NCBI GenBank assembly: GCA_021324335.1 | Contig: JAJPJH010000020.1 | Location: forward strand, 22,547-86,546 | Source of the DNA: Gammaproteobacteria bacterium | GTDB taxonomy: Bacteria > Pseudomonadota > Gammaproteobacteria > DSM-16500 | DNA: 64,000 bases | Direction: 5' to 3' | In this document: one piece after another, positions 43,953-53,117 of the stretch | Layout of the letters: every line of letters starts with the position of its first letter | Position numbering within the stretch: the stretch's first letter is position 1 | Notes under the pieces: generated by a model | The model's input: the letters and a program-made list of their open reading frames with translations, nothing else | Database searches by the model: none | What the model was told of the DNA's origin: nothing | Position numbers and translations under genes: made by a program

Positions 43953-45758
43953 ACCGCCGAGCATCATGAGTGCTGCGCCAAACCAAATAAATCGAATAAA
44001 GGGTTTGTAATATAATCGCACTGACCAATCATCCTGATTTAATGGTTCACCTAGGGCAATATAAAGATCACGAAAGATACCAGGATGAATATCTACTTTC
44101 GTCATCACCATTTCACGAACAGTGTAAATTCTTTTTTCCGGGAAGAGGTAAGTGATGTGACGATTATTTTTAAGTACTTCAAAGTTAGCACGAATGCCGC
44201 GATAATTAGAACCATCAGCACTCTCAGTATTAAGAAAGAAAAATTGATAAGGCCCAATACGAGTGGCATTACCCGGATGAAGACGAACGTCGCGTTCTTC
44301 ATTCAACAAACTGGAAAGCATAATGCCAATGATTAATGTGGCAAAACCAAGGTGGGCAATGGCCATGCCTATATTTTGACGGAATAAATTGGTAGCACTT
44401 AATATAATCCATAAACTTAAGCTTAAACTGAGAAAAGTAGTGAGTTCCATGGAGCTAGAAAAAAACCATAGCCACATAGCAGCAACTATTGCGCTGAGGA
44501 GTAAATTTTTTCCGGCTTGCTGCCATCGACTGAAGGGGACAAGTCCCATGAAGAATAATACCGTAAAAACAATAGGTAGCATCACGGTATTGAAATAAGG
44601 TGCCCCAACGGAAATCGTACCGAGATGTAAAGCATCAAGAATGAGGGGATATAAGGTGCCGAGCAAAATAGTGAGCATTGCTACAAAAAGGAGTGCACTA
44701 TTTAATAGTAAAGCAGTGTCGCGTGAGAAGAAAGAAAAGATGATAGGTTGTTTGGTGGTTAATGTAGGTAAGCGAATAACATATAGTGCGAGGGCGGCTG
44801 TGATCACTATACCGAGTAATAATAAAAGAAAAATGCCGCGAGCAGGATCGTTCACGAAAGTGTGGGCGGAAATAAGCACACCCGAACGGACTAAGAAAGT
44901 ACCGAGCAAGCTCAATGCAAAACTGATGATAGCAAGCAGTGCTGCCCAGGCGGTTGCAATGCCGCGTTTTTCCGATAAAAGTAAAACATGAATGAGTGCG
45001 GTGCCAGAGAGCCAGGGTAATAAGGAAGCATTTTCGACAGGATCCCAGAACCAAAATCCGCCCCACCCCAGTACACGATAAGCCCACCAGCTACCAAGCG
45101 CGATACCAAAAGTGAGAAAACACCACGCGGCAAGGGCAAAGCGGCGAGTGAGATTTGCCCAAGCGGTATCTAATTTACCCGAGATAAGCGTTGCTTGCGT
45201 GATAGCAAAAGCAACAGAAAAACCGACATATCCCGTATAGAGCATGGGTGGATGAATAACGAAACCAGGATCTTGCAGCAAGGGGTTGAGATCTTGTCCA
45301 GATCGCGGGGTGATGGCAGATAAAAATGGATTAGATGTAAGCAATAAAAAGCAGAGAAAGCAAAAACTAATTAATCCTAATACGCTTAGAACAATTGGTA
45401 ATTCCATATTATTTTTTTGATTAATAGAAAAAATAATGGTCCAAATGGAAAGAATGACAATCCATAATAATACAGAGCCTTCATGCGCTCCCCATACAGC
45501 GGTCAAACGATACAGGAGTGGGAGTAAAGGGTGAGAATTCGCTGCGACATAGTCAATAGAAAAATCATTGGTGATGAAGGCCATGGTGAGTAAGCTGTAG
45601 GCGCTTAGGAGGCAAATAAATTGTCCCCATGCAGCGGGTCTTGCAACAGCAAGGGCATAAGGGTTATGACGGAAATGTCCCCAAAGCGGCAATGAGCTTT
45701 GGATGAAAGCGAAGAACAAGGCAAATGCGAGAAACAATTCACCATAAATTCTTATCAT
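43920..45758 (-). CDS. ccmF: Cytochrome c heme lyase subunit CcmF
   Basis: A 612-residue polytopic membrane protein of the HemD/WWD family. The tryptophan-rich heme-handling motif is GGFWFWDPVENAS; flanking motifs VWGAHEGSVLLW and HPPMLYTGYVGFSVAF are present. It ligates heme delivered by holo-CcmE to apocytochrome c. A little shorter than E. coli CcmF (647). Its start codon overlaps the stop of the nucleotidyltransferase gene by 4 bp (ATGA), so its translation appears coupled to that toxin-antitoxin pair. Confidence 0.95.
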   Translation of the reverse strand: MIRIYGELFLAFALFFAFIQSSLPLWGHFRHNPYALAVARPAAWGQFICLLSAYSLLTMAFITNDFSIDYVAANSHPLLPLLYRLTAVWGAHEGSVLLWIVILSIWTIIFSINQKNNMELPIVLSVLGLISFCFLCFLLLTSNPFLSAITPRSGQDLNPLLQDPGFVIHPPMLYTGYVGFSVAFAITQATLISGKLDTAWANLTRRFALAAWCFLTFGIALGSWWAYRVLGWGGFWFWDPVENASLLPWLSGTALIHVLLLSEKRGIATAWAALLAIISFALSLLGTFLVRSGVLISAHTFVNDPARGIFLLLLLGIVITAALALYVIRLPTLTTKQPIIFSFFSRDTALLLNSALLFVAMLTILLGTLYPLILDALHLGTISVGAPYFNTVMLPIVFTVLFFMGLVPFSRWQQAGKNLLLSAIVAAMWLWFFSSSMELTTFLSLSLSLWIILSATNLFRQNIGMAIAHLGFATLIIGIMLSSLLNEERDVRLHPGNATRIGPYQFFFLNTESADGSNYRGIRANFEVLKNNRHITYLFPEKRIYTVREMVMTKVDIHPGIFRDLYIALGEPLNQDDWSVRLYYKPFIRFIWFGAALMMLGGLVTIVRRRPD

Positions 45759-46081
45759 GAGATGGCCTTAACATTCGTCATTAAAACTCTATCGTTTTTT
45801 ATTGTTTCTTTAAAGGATTCACTAATGGTGTTCCAATCGAGGATATCGACTTTAAAAGGCAGATCCGACTCTTCAAAGTCAGCAGCGAGATCAATCATAA
45901 TGTCTGAAGGTAGTGTTTTCCCGTTTGCATCAATGGCAAGATCCAGATCAGAATATTTTTTTACGTTTCCTTTCACGCGGGACCCAAAAAACCATACGGT
46001 GGTGCTGGGTGGTAAATGCTTATCCAAAATGTGTTGAACAATAGTAAGATGGTCAGAACGAATATGGAGAGGCGTTTTCAT
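45755..46081 (-). CDS. MNT-type nucleotidyltransferase (HEPN/MNT pair)
   Basis: A 108-residue minimal nucleotidyltransferase. The active site is GSRVKGNVKKYSDLDLAID (G33-S34, D45 and D47), with a third acidic residue in FKVDILDW. In HEPN/MNT pairs the MNT protein neutralises the HEPN toxin, in studied cases by adding AMP to it. All catalytic residues are present. It overlaps both the HEPN gene (4 bp) and ccmF (4 bp). Confidence 0.88.
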   Translation of the reverse strand: MKTPLHIRSDHLTIVQHILDKHLPPSTTVWFFGSRVKGNVKKYSDLDLAIDANGKTLPSDIMIDLAADFEESDLPFKVDILDWNTISESFKETIKNDRVLMTNVKAIS

Positions 46082-46518
46082 AGTGTTTTAATTCGTTCTT
46101 TTAATTTATTTAATAAATATTTAATCTCTTCTAAAAATTCAGGGATAACAGTCATTACTTCATGGGCTTTGACTTCATCATAAGTATAGCTAGTGATATT
46201 TCGTTTGTCCCGATAGTGTTTCCAAGTCTGCCAATCATTCTGTAATAAACCTCTTTCACAAACTGTGCGAATTAAGTTAGGAAAACTCATTTCTTCTATG
46301 AGTCCAGCGCTTGGTTCACTCATTTCTAAGTAGCGTCGTAAAAATTTCACACTTAATTCATAGCTGAATTCAAATGCTTGAATGGTTGCAGCGATAAATA
46401 ATTTTTTTAATTCTTCATTATGCTGAGATAAGTTTGAATGATAATAATTTAAACTTGTTTCAAGTTGAGTAATCGCTTTTTCTATTGAAGATAAATCCAA
46501 TGATTTTGAAGATGTCAT
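46078..46518 (-). CDS. HEPN-domain protein of the HI0074 family, altered RX4H motif
   Basis: A 146-residue four-helix HEPN protein (nucleotidyltransferase substrate-binding family). Family hallmarks include FEFSYELSVKFLRRYL and SFPNLIRTVCERGLL. The usual RN-x2-S-H-TYDE motif, which supplies the RX4H RNase signature, reads RNITSYTYDE: Arg106 is kept but His is Tyr111 (TAT, one transition from CAT). RNase activity may be lost. AGGGA precedes ATG 46518. Confidence 0.86.
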   Translation of the reverse strand: MTSSKSLDLSSIEKAITQLETSLNYYHSNLSQHNEELKKLFIAATIQAFEFSYELSVKFLRRYLEMSEPSAGLIEEMSFPNLIRTVCERGLLQNDWQTWKHYRDKRNITSYTYDEVKAHEVMTVIPEFLEEIKYLLNKLKERIKTL

Positions 46519-46558
46519 ATTTATCCCTGCTTCGATTACATTAAGTGATTTTTACCGG

Positions 46559-46587
46559 ATTATTTCATGAAATAATACCGATTGCAA
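46559..46587 (-). promoter_or_regulatory. Promoter with palindromic operator for the HEPN/MNT pair
   Basis: Reading the minus strand: TTGCAA (46587-46582), 17 bp, AATAAT (46564-46559). A perfect 18-bp palindrome ATTATTTCATGAAATAAT (46559-46576) overlaps the spacer and the -10 box. This gives the toxin-antitoxin pair, and possibly ccmF, a separately repressible start. Confidence 0.45.
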
Positions 46588-46602
46588 TGAATCGAAATTC
46601 TT

Positions 46603-47004
46603 TTAATTTGCTTTTGGCATGTAATTTTCATCATGTTTTGCTAGTACTTGGGAAGCAATAAATGTCCCTTGATTATTTAAATTACCATCTGCAATCATGC
46701 CTTTTCCCTCCCGAAACAAATCAGGCAGCACACCCACGTAACGTACTTGCACTTCTTGTTTAAAATCAGTGACAGTAAATTGTATGCCTAATCCTTGTTT
46801 ATCTCGCACGACACTGCCTTTTTTTACCATACCGCCCAAACGAAAATGATAATCAGCAGGCGGCCGTGCAGCCATCATTTGGCTAGGTGTGAGAAAAGCA
46901 TTAATATTTTGTTTGAGGGCATATAAAATTAAACCAGACGCTATGGCAAGACCAATGACAAAACACATTACATACATTAAACGGCGCTGATGGATTTTAT
47001 TCAT
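46603..47004 (-). CDS. ccmE: Cytochrome c maturation heme chaperone CcmE
   Basis: A 133-residue protein with an N-terminal membrane anchor (residues 11-29), an OB-fold core (YHFRLGGMVKKGSVVRD) and the heme-attachment motif AKHDENYMP, in which H124 binds heme covalently and Y128 ligates iron. Its start overlaps ccmD by 4 bp (ATGA). Confidence 0.95.
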   Translation of the reverse strand: MNKIHQRRLMYVMCFVIGLAIASGLILYALKQNINAFLTPSQMMAARPPADYHFRLGGMVKKGSVVRDKQGLGIQFTVTDFKQEVQVRYVGVLPDLFREGKGMIADGNLNNQGTFIASQVLAKHDENYMPKAN

Positions 47005-47150
47005 TGATTAATTTGCTCACGCGAATATTTTTTCCAACGGCGCCAAGGGAGTAACCATTGTGCCAATAATAATATCAGCACGCTGCCGTAGGCACTGAAT
47101 ACATACCATCCATAACCATTCATTTGAAAAAAGTGTACTATTCTGTCCAT
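47001..47150 (-). CDS. ccmD: Heme exporter adaptor CcmD
   Basis: A small 49-residue protein: HFFQMNGYGWYVFSAYGS, then one membrane helix, then the basic WRRWKKYSREQ tail, exactly the CcmD layout. It overlaps ccmC by 1 bp (TAATG) and ccmE by 4 bp. CcmD holds CcmE to CcmC and to the CcmAB transporter. Confidence 0.9.
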   Translation of the reverse strand: MDRIVHFFQMNGYGWYVFSAYGSVLILLLAQWLLPWRRWKKYSREQINQ

Positions 47151-47878
47151 TATTTTTTAACCTGCAGCCAATGATGATTCGCAAAACCTGCTGTGAGTTC
47201 GTAACGCATACGTAAAAAAAGCACGATGGTGTAGTAACTCAGAAAGGCGGCAATCATAGCAAGTAAAGGATAGAGCATGGAAGTATCAATTGTGGAGGGA
47301 GCGAATAATTTGAGGGTCGCTCCCTGGTGCAAGGTATTCCACCAGTAAACAGAATAGTGAATGATAGGAATGTCCACAAATCCCACGAGGATTAAAATAG
47401 CAAGTGCGCGTTCTCCACTTTGCTTTTGTCCGATAGCGGATTGAAATAATAGAATGCCAACATAGAGGAATAATAAAATTAATTCCGAAGTCAGCCGCGC
47501 GTCCCAAATCCACCAAGTGCCCCACATGGGCTTACCCCAAATACTGCCAGTGAGCAGCGCGAGAAAAGTGAACATCGCGCCTAAGGGGGTGCTGTGGCGG
47601 ATGACGAGGAAAGCAAGTTTGAGGCGCCAAACGAGGCCGGCTATCGCAGCGGTAGCCATGATGGTGTAGACGAAGAGAGAAAGAAAGGCGCAGGGAACAT
47701 GGACATAGATGATACGAAAAGCGTCGCCTTGTATATAGTCAGTGGGAGCAAGGATGAGGCCGCCGATGATGCCATAAGTGAAAGTGAGGATGAATAAGGC
47801 AGTAAGCCAGGGAAGGAGTTGGCTGGATAAACTAAAGAATTTCTTTGGCGAAGCGAGGTTTGTAATAAGAGCCCACAT
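47150..47878 (-). CDS. ccmC: Heme exporter protein CcmC
   Basis: A 242-residue six-helix protein, close to the 245 of E. coli. Heme-handling WWD motif: GKPMWGTWWIWDARLTSELI. It transfers heme to CcmE with CcmD. The ATG at 47878 follows AAGGG and gives the normal N-terminus; a longer frame to 47965 overlaps the next gene. ccmA and ccmB, usually directly upstream, are absent: the neighbour is an unrelated membrane protein. Confidence 0.94.
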   Translation of the reverse strand: MWALITNLASPKKFFSLSSQLLPWLTALFILTFTYGIIGGLILAPTDYIQGDAFRIIYVHVPCAFLSLFVYTIMATAAIAGLVWRLKLAFLVIRHSTPLGAMFTFLALLTGSIWGKPMWGTWWIWDARLTSELILLFLYVGILLFQSAIGQKQSGERALAILILVGFVDIPIIHYSVYWWNTLHQGATLKLFAPSTIDTSMLYPLLAMIAAFLSYYTIVLFLRMRYELTAGFANHHWLQVKK

Positions 47879-47952
47879 CCTTTTTCCCTTTATTTTGTGG
47901 TTAAACGGGCGAAAATCGTAGCAGATAGGGAGTGGCCTGGCAATATTGGTGC

Positions 47953-49083
47953 TTATACGGTACAACCTATATGATTGCTATCCTCTCTGGTAGCGTCTTC
48001 TGCTGGTTGTTGAACAGCAAACGGAGTGTGTTTCTCATAACTGTATGCAAAAAAGCTATTAGTGGAAAGGCAATGAGTAGGAATAGGAATGGGGGCTTCT
48101 GCGGGAAGGTGGATTGATTGATTTTCATTTGTTTCGTGGTGATCTCTTTCTTCTCTTTTAACATCTGCTCGACCTTTTGCATAGGATAAGGCGCATTGCT
48201 GAGTATTTTTTGTTTCTGTCAAAATGGAATGAATGCTCTCCATTTGAGCCAACTTTTGTTCGTATACTTTACTTTTTTGATAGGTCTGATATGCGCTACT
48301 GATTGCCATGCTCAAACCCAATAGAAGAGCTGTTCCGGCTGCTACCCATCCGATAACAGGAATAGCAGCGATACCAGAAAAAACACCTATCCCAGCCAGA
48401 AGGCCGGCTGCTCCAGCTGTACCACCGAGTACTGTTCCATAGGCGCCACAGAATTCTAAAAATCCCGTTTGGATACAATGAGTGATTGAAATAGGGATAG
48501 TGGGTGAAAAGGGTTGCTTAGCAAAAATTGAATAATAATTTTTAACTTTAACTTCATCATGATTTCTATTGGGAGTATTTTCCTTAATTAAAATGTTGAT
48601 AAATTTTTGGGGTTGCTTATTTTTAATATATTCCCGCATTGTAACAAATAGCTGATGTTTCTGTTCTTTCAGAGATGAAGGAATTTCACGCTCATTGAGA
48701 AGATTAATTTCTAAGTTTATTTTTTTAATTATGTAGTCCATTGCTGCTTCACAATCATCATCCGTCGTATTATCGAATGAGTTTTCTAATTGATATCGTT
48801 GTAAGAGGGTGAATAAAAAAGAAGAAATAAGCTTGTTTATTTTTGCTTGAGTTTCTTGAAAGTGTTGTGCGTCCGCTTTTTTTTGGCTATATAGATTTTT
48901 ATATAATATGACACAAGTAGGTATTGCTACTAAGAAAAACAGGCCGATTATAGTGGAACCTAATATATATGTTCCTATACAGCCTGCCGTTAATCCTAAT
49001 ATGGAAGAATACATTCCAAATGTTGGCCATGCTACACCGGAAGCAGTCCCAATACTACCGATTGCAGGTTTTAAACTTTGCAT
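47953..49083 (-). CDS. 376-residue protein with Gly/Ala-rich membrane helices
   Basis: Not recognised. Two N-terminal hydrophobic segments (residues about 10-60) and a second hydrophobic pair near 225-265 (TAGAAGLLAGIGVFSGIAAI) frame a charged helical middle. The C-terminal 100 residues are polar. ATG 49083 has a strong GAGGAGG site. It is similar in layout to the coiled-coil membrane protein at 16.3 kb, and could be a membrane-inserting effector or an inner membrane protein. Confidence 0.65.
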   Translation of the reverse strand: MQSLKPAIGSIGTASGVAWPTFGMYSSILGLTAGCIGTYILGSTIIGLFFLVAIPTCVILYKNLYSQKKADAQHFQETQAKINKLISSFLFTLLQRYQLENSFDNTTDDDCEAAMDYIIKKINLEINLLNEREIPSSLKEQKHQLFVTMREYIKNKQPQKFINILIKENTPNRNHDEVKVKNYYSIFAKQPFSPTIPISITHCIQTGFLEFCGAYGTVLGGTAGAAGLLAGIGVFSGIAAIPVIGWVAAGTALLLGLSMAISSAYQTYQKSKVYEQKLAQMESIHSILTETKNTQQCALSYAKGRADVKREERDHHETNENQSIHLPAEAPIPIPTHCLSTNSFFAYSYEKHTPFAVQQPAEDATREDSNHIGCTV

Positions 49084-49345
49084 AAGGTGCCTCCTCTTAT
49101 TTGTTTTAGAAAAAATTTATAAAATTGTTTTCTGGAAGAGATAACTTTTCTGCAAAATTCGCTGTAAAATGTCAGATATTTTAGATAAAAAAAATTTATT
49201 ATATTTTTATTTTCGACTATTTTTAATTTAAATGTCAAATTTAAATCTCAAGAAATGCAGGAATTGATTATTTTTGATGCGGTATTTTATTTACCTCTTA
49301 AGTTAATCGTGTTAGCATCAATAAAAATATTCAATAAAAAATGCC

Positions 49346-50608
49346 ATGAAAAAAATAAATCTTCTTCTATTTCTAATGATTGCTATTGTTACCTTAGGTG
49401 GGTTTATCATTGGTTTTGATGCAGGTGTGATTGTTGATGGAAAAGATCAAATCAGTGCTGCGTTCAATCTTACTACTTTTCAATGGTCGATTATTACCAG
49501 TCTAAGTGTGTTAGGAGCACTACTTACTGTTCCTTTCGGTGGAAAACTAGTAGATAAATGGGGCGCAAAAACCATGTTGATTGTGGTGGCATTAGGATTT
49601 GCTATCAGTTTATTTATAACAGCGATAACCACGAATTTAACTCAATTAGTCATAGGCCGCTTTATAACGGGTATTTGCATTGGTATCGCTGCTTTCAGTG
49701 TCCCTTTATTTATTTCTGAAACCTCTCCTCCTTCTATTCGTGGCGGAATGGTGCTTTCCTATTGTGTGGCAATTACTGCAGGGCAAACATTTTCTTTTTT
49801 TGCTGGTTATTTGTTGCATGATGTAAGCCCTGATAGTTGGAGAATTATTTTAGCGATTGAAACAATAGCGGCAGTTTGTTTTTTTATTGGGATGATAGTG
49901 GTACCACAATCACCGCAATGGAGGGCTAAAACGCAAAGGATAGAAAAAACGCGTGTTATTTCAAAAAAAATTTTACCAGTTTTATTATTGGGAATGAGTT
50001 TAGCTATTTTTCAACAATTTGTTGGCATTAACGCTATCATTTATTATGGCCCCGTGATTTTTCAAGCCTTCGGATTTCATACCGTTAGCCATGCTATTTT
50101 TGCTACTTTTCTTATTGGATTGGTTAATCTTATTTTTACTAGTATTACCGCTTTTCTCGTTGATTATATGGGCCGTCGGTTTCTCTTGCTGTTAGGAACA
50201 TTGATGGCTGGTGCCAGCATGTTAGTTCTTGCCTTTCCTTATGTGGGATTATCTCACCGTACCTTGTCGGTTATTTTTTTGATGACTTACATTATTGGCT
50301 ATTGTATTAGTTTAGGTTCAGTATTTTGGGTGTTGATTGCAGAAATTTATCCCTGCCGTATCCGTGGATTTGCGATGAGTTTGATCACAGCACTGCAATA
50401 TACAGCTAATTTTATTGTGACGATTACTTTTCTTAAGCTATTTGAAATGTTTGATAATTCTGTAACATTTTCATTATTTGGGGGGATGTGTTTGGCAGCG
50501 TTTATTTTTATTTACTTTTATGTACCGGAAACGAAAGGCGTGCAACTAGAGACAATTGAAAGTAATTTGAATAAGGGAAAAAAGACGAGAGAGTTGGGGC
50601 AACGATAG
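49346..50608 (+). CDS. MFS sugar porter-like transporter
   Basis: A 420-residue 12-helix transporter of the sugar porter family. Seen: GFDAGVIVDGKDQI in helix 1, GGKLVDKWGAKTML (motif A), IGRFITGICIGIA, QQFVGINAIIYYGP in helix 7, DYMGRRFLLLLG, and the C-terminal VPETKG. The central cytoplasmic loop after the PQSPQW motif is short, which explains a length below the usual 450-490. Substrate unknown (hexose or inositol are typical). Confidence 0.88.
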   Translation: MKKINLLLFLMIAIVTLGGFIIGFDAGVIVDGKDQISAAFNLTTFQWSIITSLSVLGALLTVPFGGKLVDKWGAKTMLIVVALGFAISLFITAITTNLTQLVIGRFITGICIGIAAFSVPLFISETSPPSIRGGMVLSYCVAITAGQTFSFFAGYLLHDVSPDSWRIILAIETIAAVCFFIGMIVVPQSPQWRAKTQRIEKTRVISKKILPVLLLGMSLAIFQQFVGINAIIYYGPVIFQAFGFHTVSHAIFATFLIGLVNLIFTSITAFLVDYMGRRFLLLLGTLMAGASMLVLAFPYVGLSHRTLSVIFLMTYIIGYCISLGSVFWVLIAEIYPCRIRGFAMSLITALQYTANFIVTITFLKLFEMFDNSVTFSLFGGMCLAAFIFIYFYVPETKGVQLETIESNLNKGKKTRELGQR

Positions 50609-50620
50609 TGAATTAATGCT

Positions 50621-50645
50621 TCATCCCCGCTTCGCGCGGGGATGA
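50621..50645. terminator. GC-rich hairpin between convergent genes
   Basis: A perfect 10-bp inverted repeat (TCATCCCCGC and GCGGGGATGA) with loop TTCGC. It lies 12 bp after the sugar porter stop and 12 bp before the end of the XRE gene, so it can end both transcripts. Elements of this form are often dispersed, REP-like repeats in proteobacterial genomes. Confidence 0.6.
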
Positions 50646-50657
50646 CAGAATCGGCTG

Positions 50658-50885
50658 TTAAGCTAACATTTTTAATTCCGTTGAACTTTGATATTCCAAA
50701 ATATCACCTGGTTGACACTGCAAGTACTCACATATTGCATTCAATGTGGATATTCGAATTGCTTTGGCCTTTCCTGTTTTCAATATGGATAAATTCTGCT
50801 CTGTAATCCCGATGGCTTCTGCCAATTCTTTAGAGCGGACTTTTCTTTTTGCTAACATCACATCTAAATTGACGATAATAGGCAT
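50658..50885 (-). CDS. Small XRE/Cro-type transcriptional regulator (YozG-like)
   Basis: A 75-residue helix-turn-helix protein: KVRSKELAEAIGITEQNLS is the recognition unit, and CEYLQCQPGDILEY is the family ending. It is 9 bp after the DUF2975 gene, the usual partner of YozG-like regulators. Confidence 0.9.
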   Translation of the reverse strand: MPIIVNLDVMLAKRKVRSKELAEAIGITEQNLSILKTGKAKAIRISTLNAICEYLQCQPGDILEYQSSTELKMLA

Positions 50886-50894
50886 ATTATTCTC

Positions 50895-51440
50895 CTATAT
50901 CACTAATTGTTGCTCTTCACGCAGCTTACAGCCTTCCGCCATAATCCAGGAGATGAGTATGACGAGCAATGCCATTAATATAATGCCAAAATTTGTTTGA
51001 TCAAGCGTGATAGATGCAAATCGATGGCCGTGTGGATTGTTAAGTGTGATGACAATGCCCATTAATCCTTCATAGAGGGGTTGAATTAATTGGGTCAATA
51101 GTAAGGTATAACCAATTTTACGAAAATAAGAGACACTGTTGGCTGAGAAGAATTCATCTTTTTCATAAAGCTGGAATAATTTAATAAGAAAATAAATTGT
51201 CGATAATTGAATAATAGTCGGGATCATACTAACGATGAAACCCATTAATTTTTCAGCAGGAGTGAGAATATGCAAAATGGGGTATTGTTTGGGGATGACA
51301 TTCATATGGATAATATGATCCATGAAACTTAATGGCATAGGGGCGTAGTACCAGCCGATGATATCTAATAATAATAAGCTGCAAAAAATGATTTGAAAGG
51401 TAATGCGAAAAGCTGAACTGACTTGTGTGATTTTGTTCAT
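50895..51440 (-). CDS. DUF2975 membrane protein
   Basis: 181 residues with four membrane helices (about 12-30, 65-85, 105-130, 150-170) and the polar YEKDEFFSANSVSYFRKIGY segment that marks DUF2975. Its function is unknown; it is commonly encoded next to a YozG-like regulator, as here. Possibly a membrane sensor that sequesters the regulator. Confidence 0.85.
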   Translation of the reverse strand: MNKITQVSSAFRITFQIIFCSLLLLDIIGWYYAPMPLSFMDHIIHMNVIPKQYPILHILTPAEKLMGFIVSMIPTIIQLSTIYFLIKLFQLYEKDEFFSANSVSYFRKIGYTLLLTQLIQPLYEGLMGIVITLNNPHGHRFASITLDQTNFGIILMALLVILISWIMAEGCKLREEQQLVI

Positions 51441-51577
51441 GTTTTTTCTCCAGTTATAAAACCCTAATCGATAACAGGAGTAATAGTAAATTAATTATTA
51501 TCGAAATTCAATAATTAATTTATCTTTATTGATAATAATATTGGTGATATAATAAATAACCTACGAAGGGAGAGGTG

Positions 51578-53101
51578 ATGGACAAGCAAATATCCATATT
51601 AATTGTCGGGGCAGGGCCAACAGGATTAATGATGGCAAACGAATTAGCACGCCATGGCGTTTCATTTCGTCTCATTGATAAAAAAACAGAACGAACTTCA
51701 ACCTCTAATGCGACTTGGATACAATCACGCACGCTGGAAATATTTAATCATATTGGCATCGTCGATCGTTTACTTAAAAGAGGCCATCCTTGTCATGCAT
51801 TGAATGTCTATATTGACGGAAAACGTGTGACTCAAATTTCATTAAAAGAAATTGAATCTTTTTATCCATTTGTTTTAATGCTGCCGCAAAGCGAAACTGA
51901 AAAATTATTAACGGATCATTTACAAAAATTAAATGGTCATGTTGAAAGAGGAGTAGAGTTGGTTGATATTCAGCATCAAGATAAATTAATTCATGCTATT
52001 GTGAGGAACGTCGATGGAAAAATAGAAACTATTGTTTGTGATTGGTTGATAGCAAGTGATGGTGCAACTAGTTTCGTAAGAGAGAAATGTAATATATTTT
52101 TTGGTGGAGAAGATTTATCAGAACAATTTGTGGTCGCAGATTCTCAAATTGAATCCTATATGTCGAAAAATGAGGTGCACTTATTTTTTGATGTGGGAAC
52201 GATGTTTGTTGCTTCTCCTATGGGGGGAGATCGTTACCGTATCACTGCTAATATTCATTTACCCTTGCCGCGGCAATTTTTTACTGAGCGAGAAGTGATT
52301 GAGATGGCCCAAGAACGTGCGCACGGTGAGTTTTATGTTAAGGCAGCCTCTGGGATTTCTCCTTTTTGGATACATGGAAAAGCAGCGAAAAGCATGCGGT
52401 TTAATTCAATTTTTTTAGTAGGTGATGCAGCGCATATCCATTCTCCATTGGGTGGTCAAGGAATGAATATGGGTATCCAAGATGCTTATAATCTGGCATG
52501 GAAGCTTGCGTTAGTCATTAAAGGTAAAGCAAAACCGGCGTTGCTTGATAGTTACCAAGCAGAACGGCATCCTGTTGCAGCGGAGGTGATTCAGAAAATA
52601 GAACAGCTAACTAAAATGATTTTGTTTGATAATGATTTTTTAACTAAATTAAAAAAATTTAGTGACAAGCTATCACATCATCCTGAGCTCTCAAAAGAAA
52701 TTGCTAATCAGTTAAGCCAAGTTACCATCTGTTACCAAGACAGTCCTATCATTCATTATCAGGAAACAGCGGGTGTTAAATCACCGCAGCCTGGCGAGCG
52801 TGCGCCTGATATTATCGTCAATAATAATTTGCATAATGTCTTATTATTTACAGGGTTACCTGCTAAAGATAAGCAAAGTGAAAATATAATGGAAATCCAA
52901 AAATGGTTGAATCATTATGCTGATTTAATCAAAGTCCATGTGGTTACAGGTGATACGAAAGAAGGTGAGATTCTTCATCGACGCTATCATATTAAAACCC
53001 CTGCTATTTATATTATTAGACCGGATAATTATATAGCCTATTGCTCCCAGAAATTAAATCATGATTCAATAGATCACTTTCTTAGGTCTTATTTATATTA
53101 A
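51578..53101 (+). CDS. FAD-dependent aromatic-type monooxygenase
   Basis: A 507-residue class A flavoprotein hydroxylase (PheA/TfdB type). Seen: ILIVGAGPTGLMMANELARH (FAD ADP-binding), DWLIASDGATSFVRE (DG motif), LVGDAAHIHSPLGGQGMNMG (second FAD motif). A C-terminal thioredoxin-like domain (PQPGERAPD...) is also typical. It hydroxylates an aromatic or polyketide substrate with NAD(P)H and O2. ATG 51578 follows GGGAGAGG; a GTG one codon earlier is possible. Probably co-transcribed with the permease, 16 bp downstream. Confidence 0.86.
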   Translation: MDKQISILIVGAGPTGLMMANELARHGVSFRLIDKKTERTSTSNATWIQSRTLEIFNHIGIVDRLLKRGHPCHALNVYIDGKRVTQISLKEIESFYPFVLMLPQSETEKLLTDHLQKLNGHVERGVELVDIQHQDKLIHAIVRNVDGKIETIVCDWLIASDGATSFVREKCNIFFGGEDLSEQFVVADSQIESYMSKNEVHLFFDVGTMFVASPMGGDRYRITANIHLPLPRQFFTEREVIEMAQERAHGEFYVKAASGISPFWIHGKAAKSMRFNSIFLVGDAAHIHSPLGGQGMNMGIQDAYNLAWKLALVIKGKAKPALLDSYQAERHPVAAEVIQKIEQLTKMILFDNDFLTKLKKFSDKLSHHPELSKEIANQLSQVTICYQDSPIIHYQETAGVKSPQPGERAPDIIVNNNLHNVLLFTGLPAKDKQSENIMEIQKWLNHYADLIKVHVVTGDTKEGEILHRRYHIKTPAIYIIRPDNYIAYCSQKLNHDSIDHFLRSYLY

Positions 53102-53117
53102 ATTTGAGAATTTCTAA

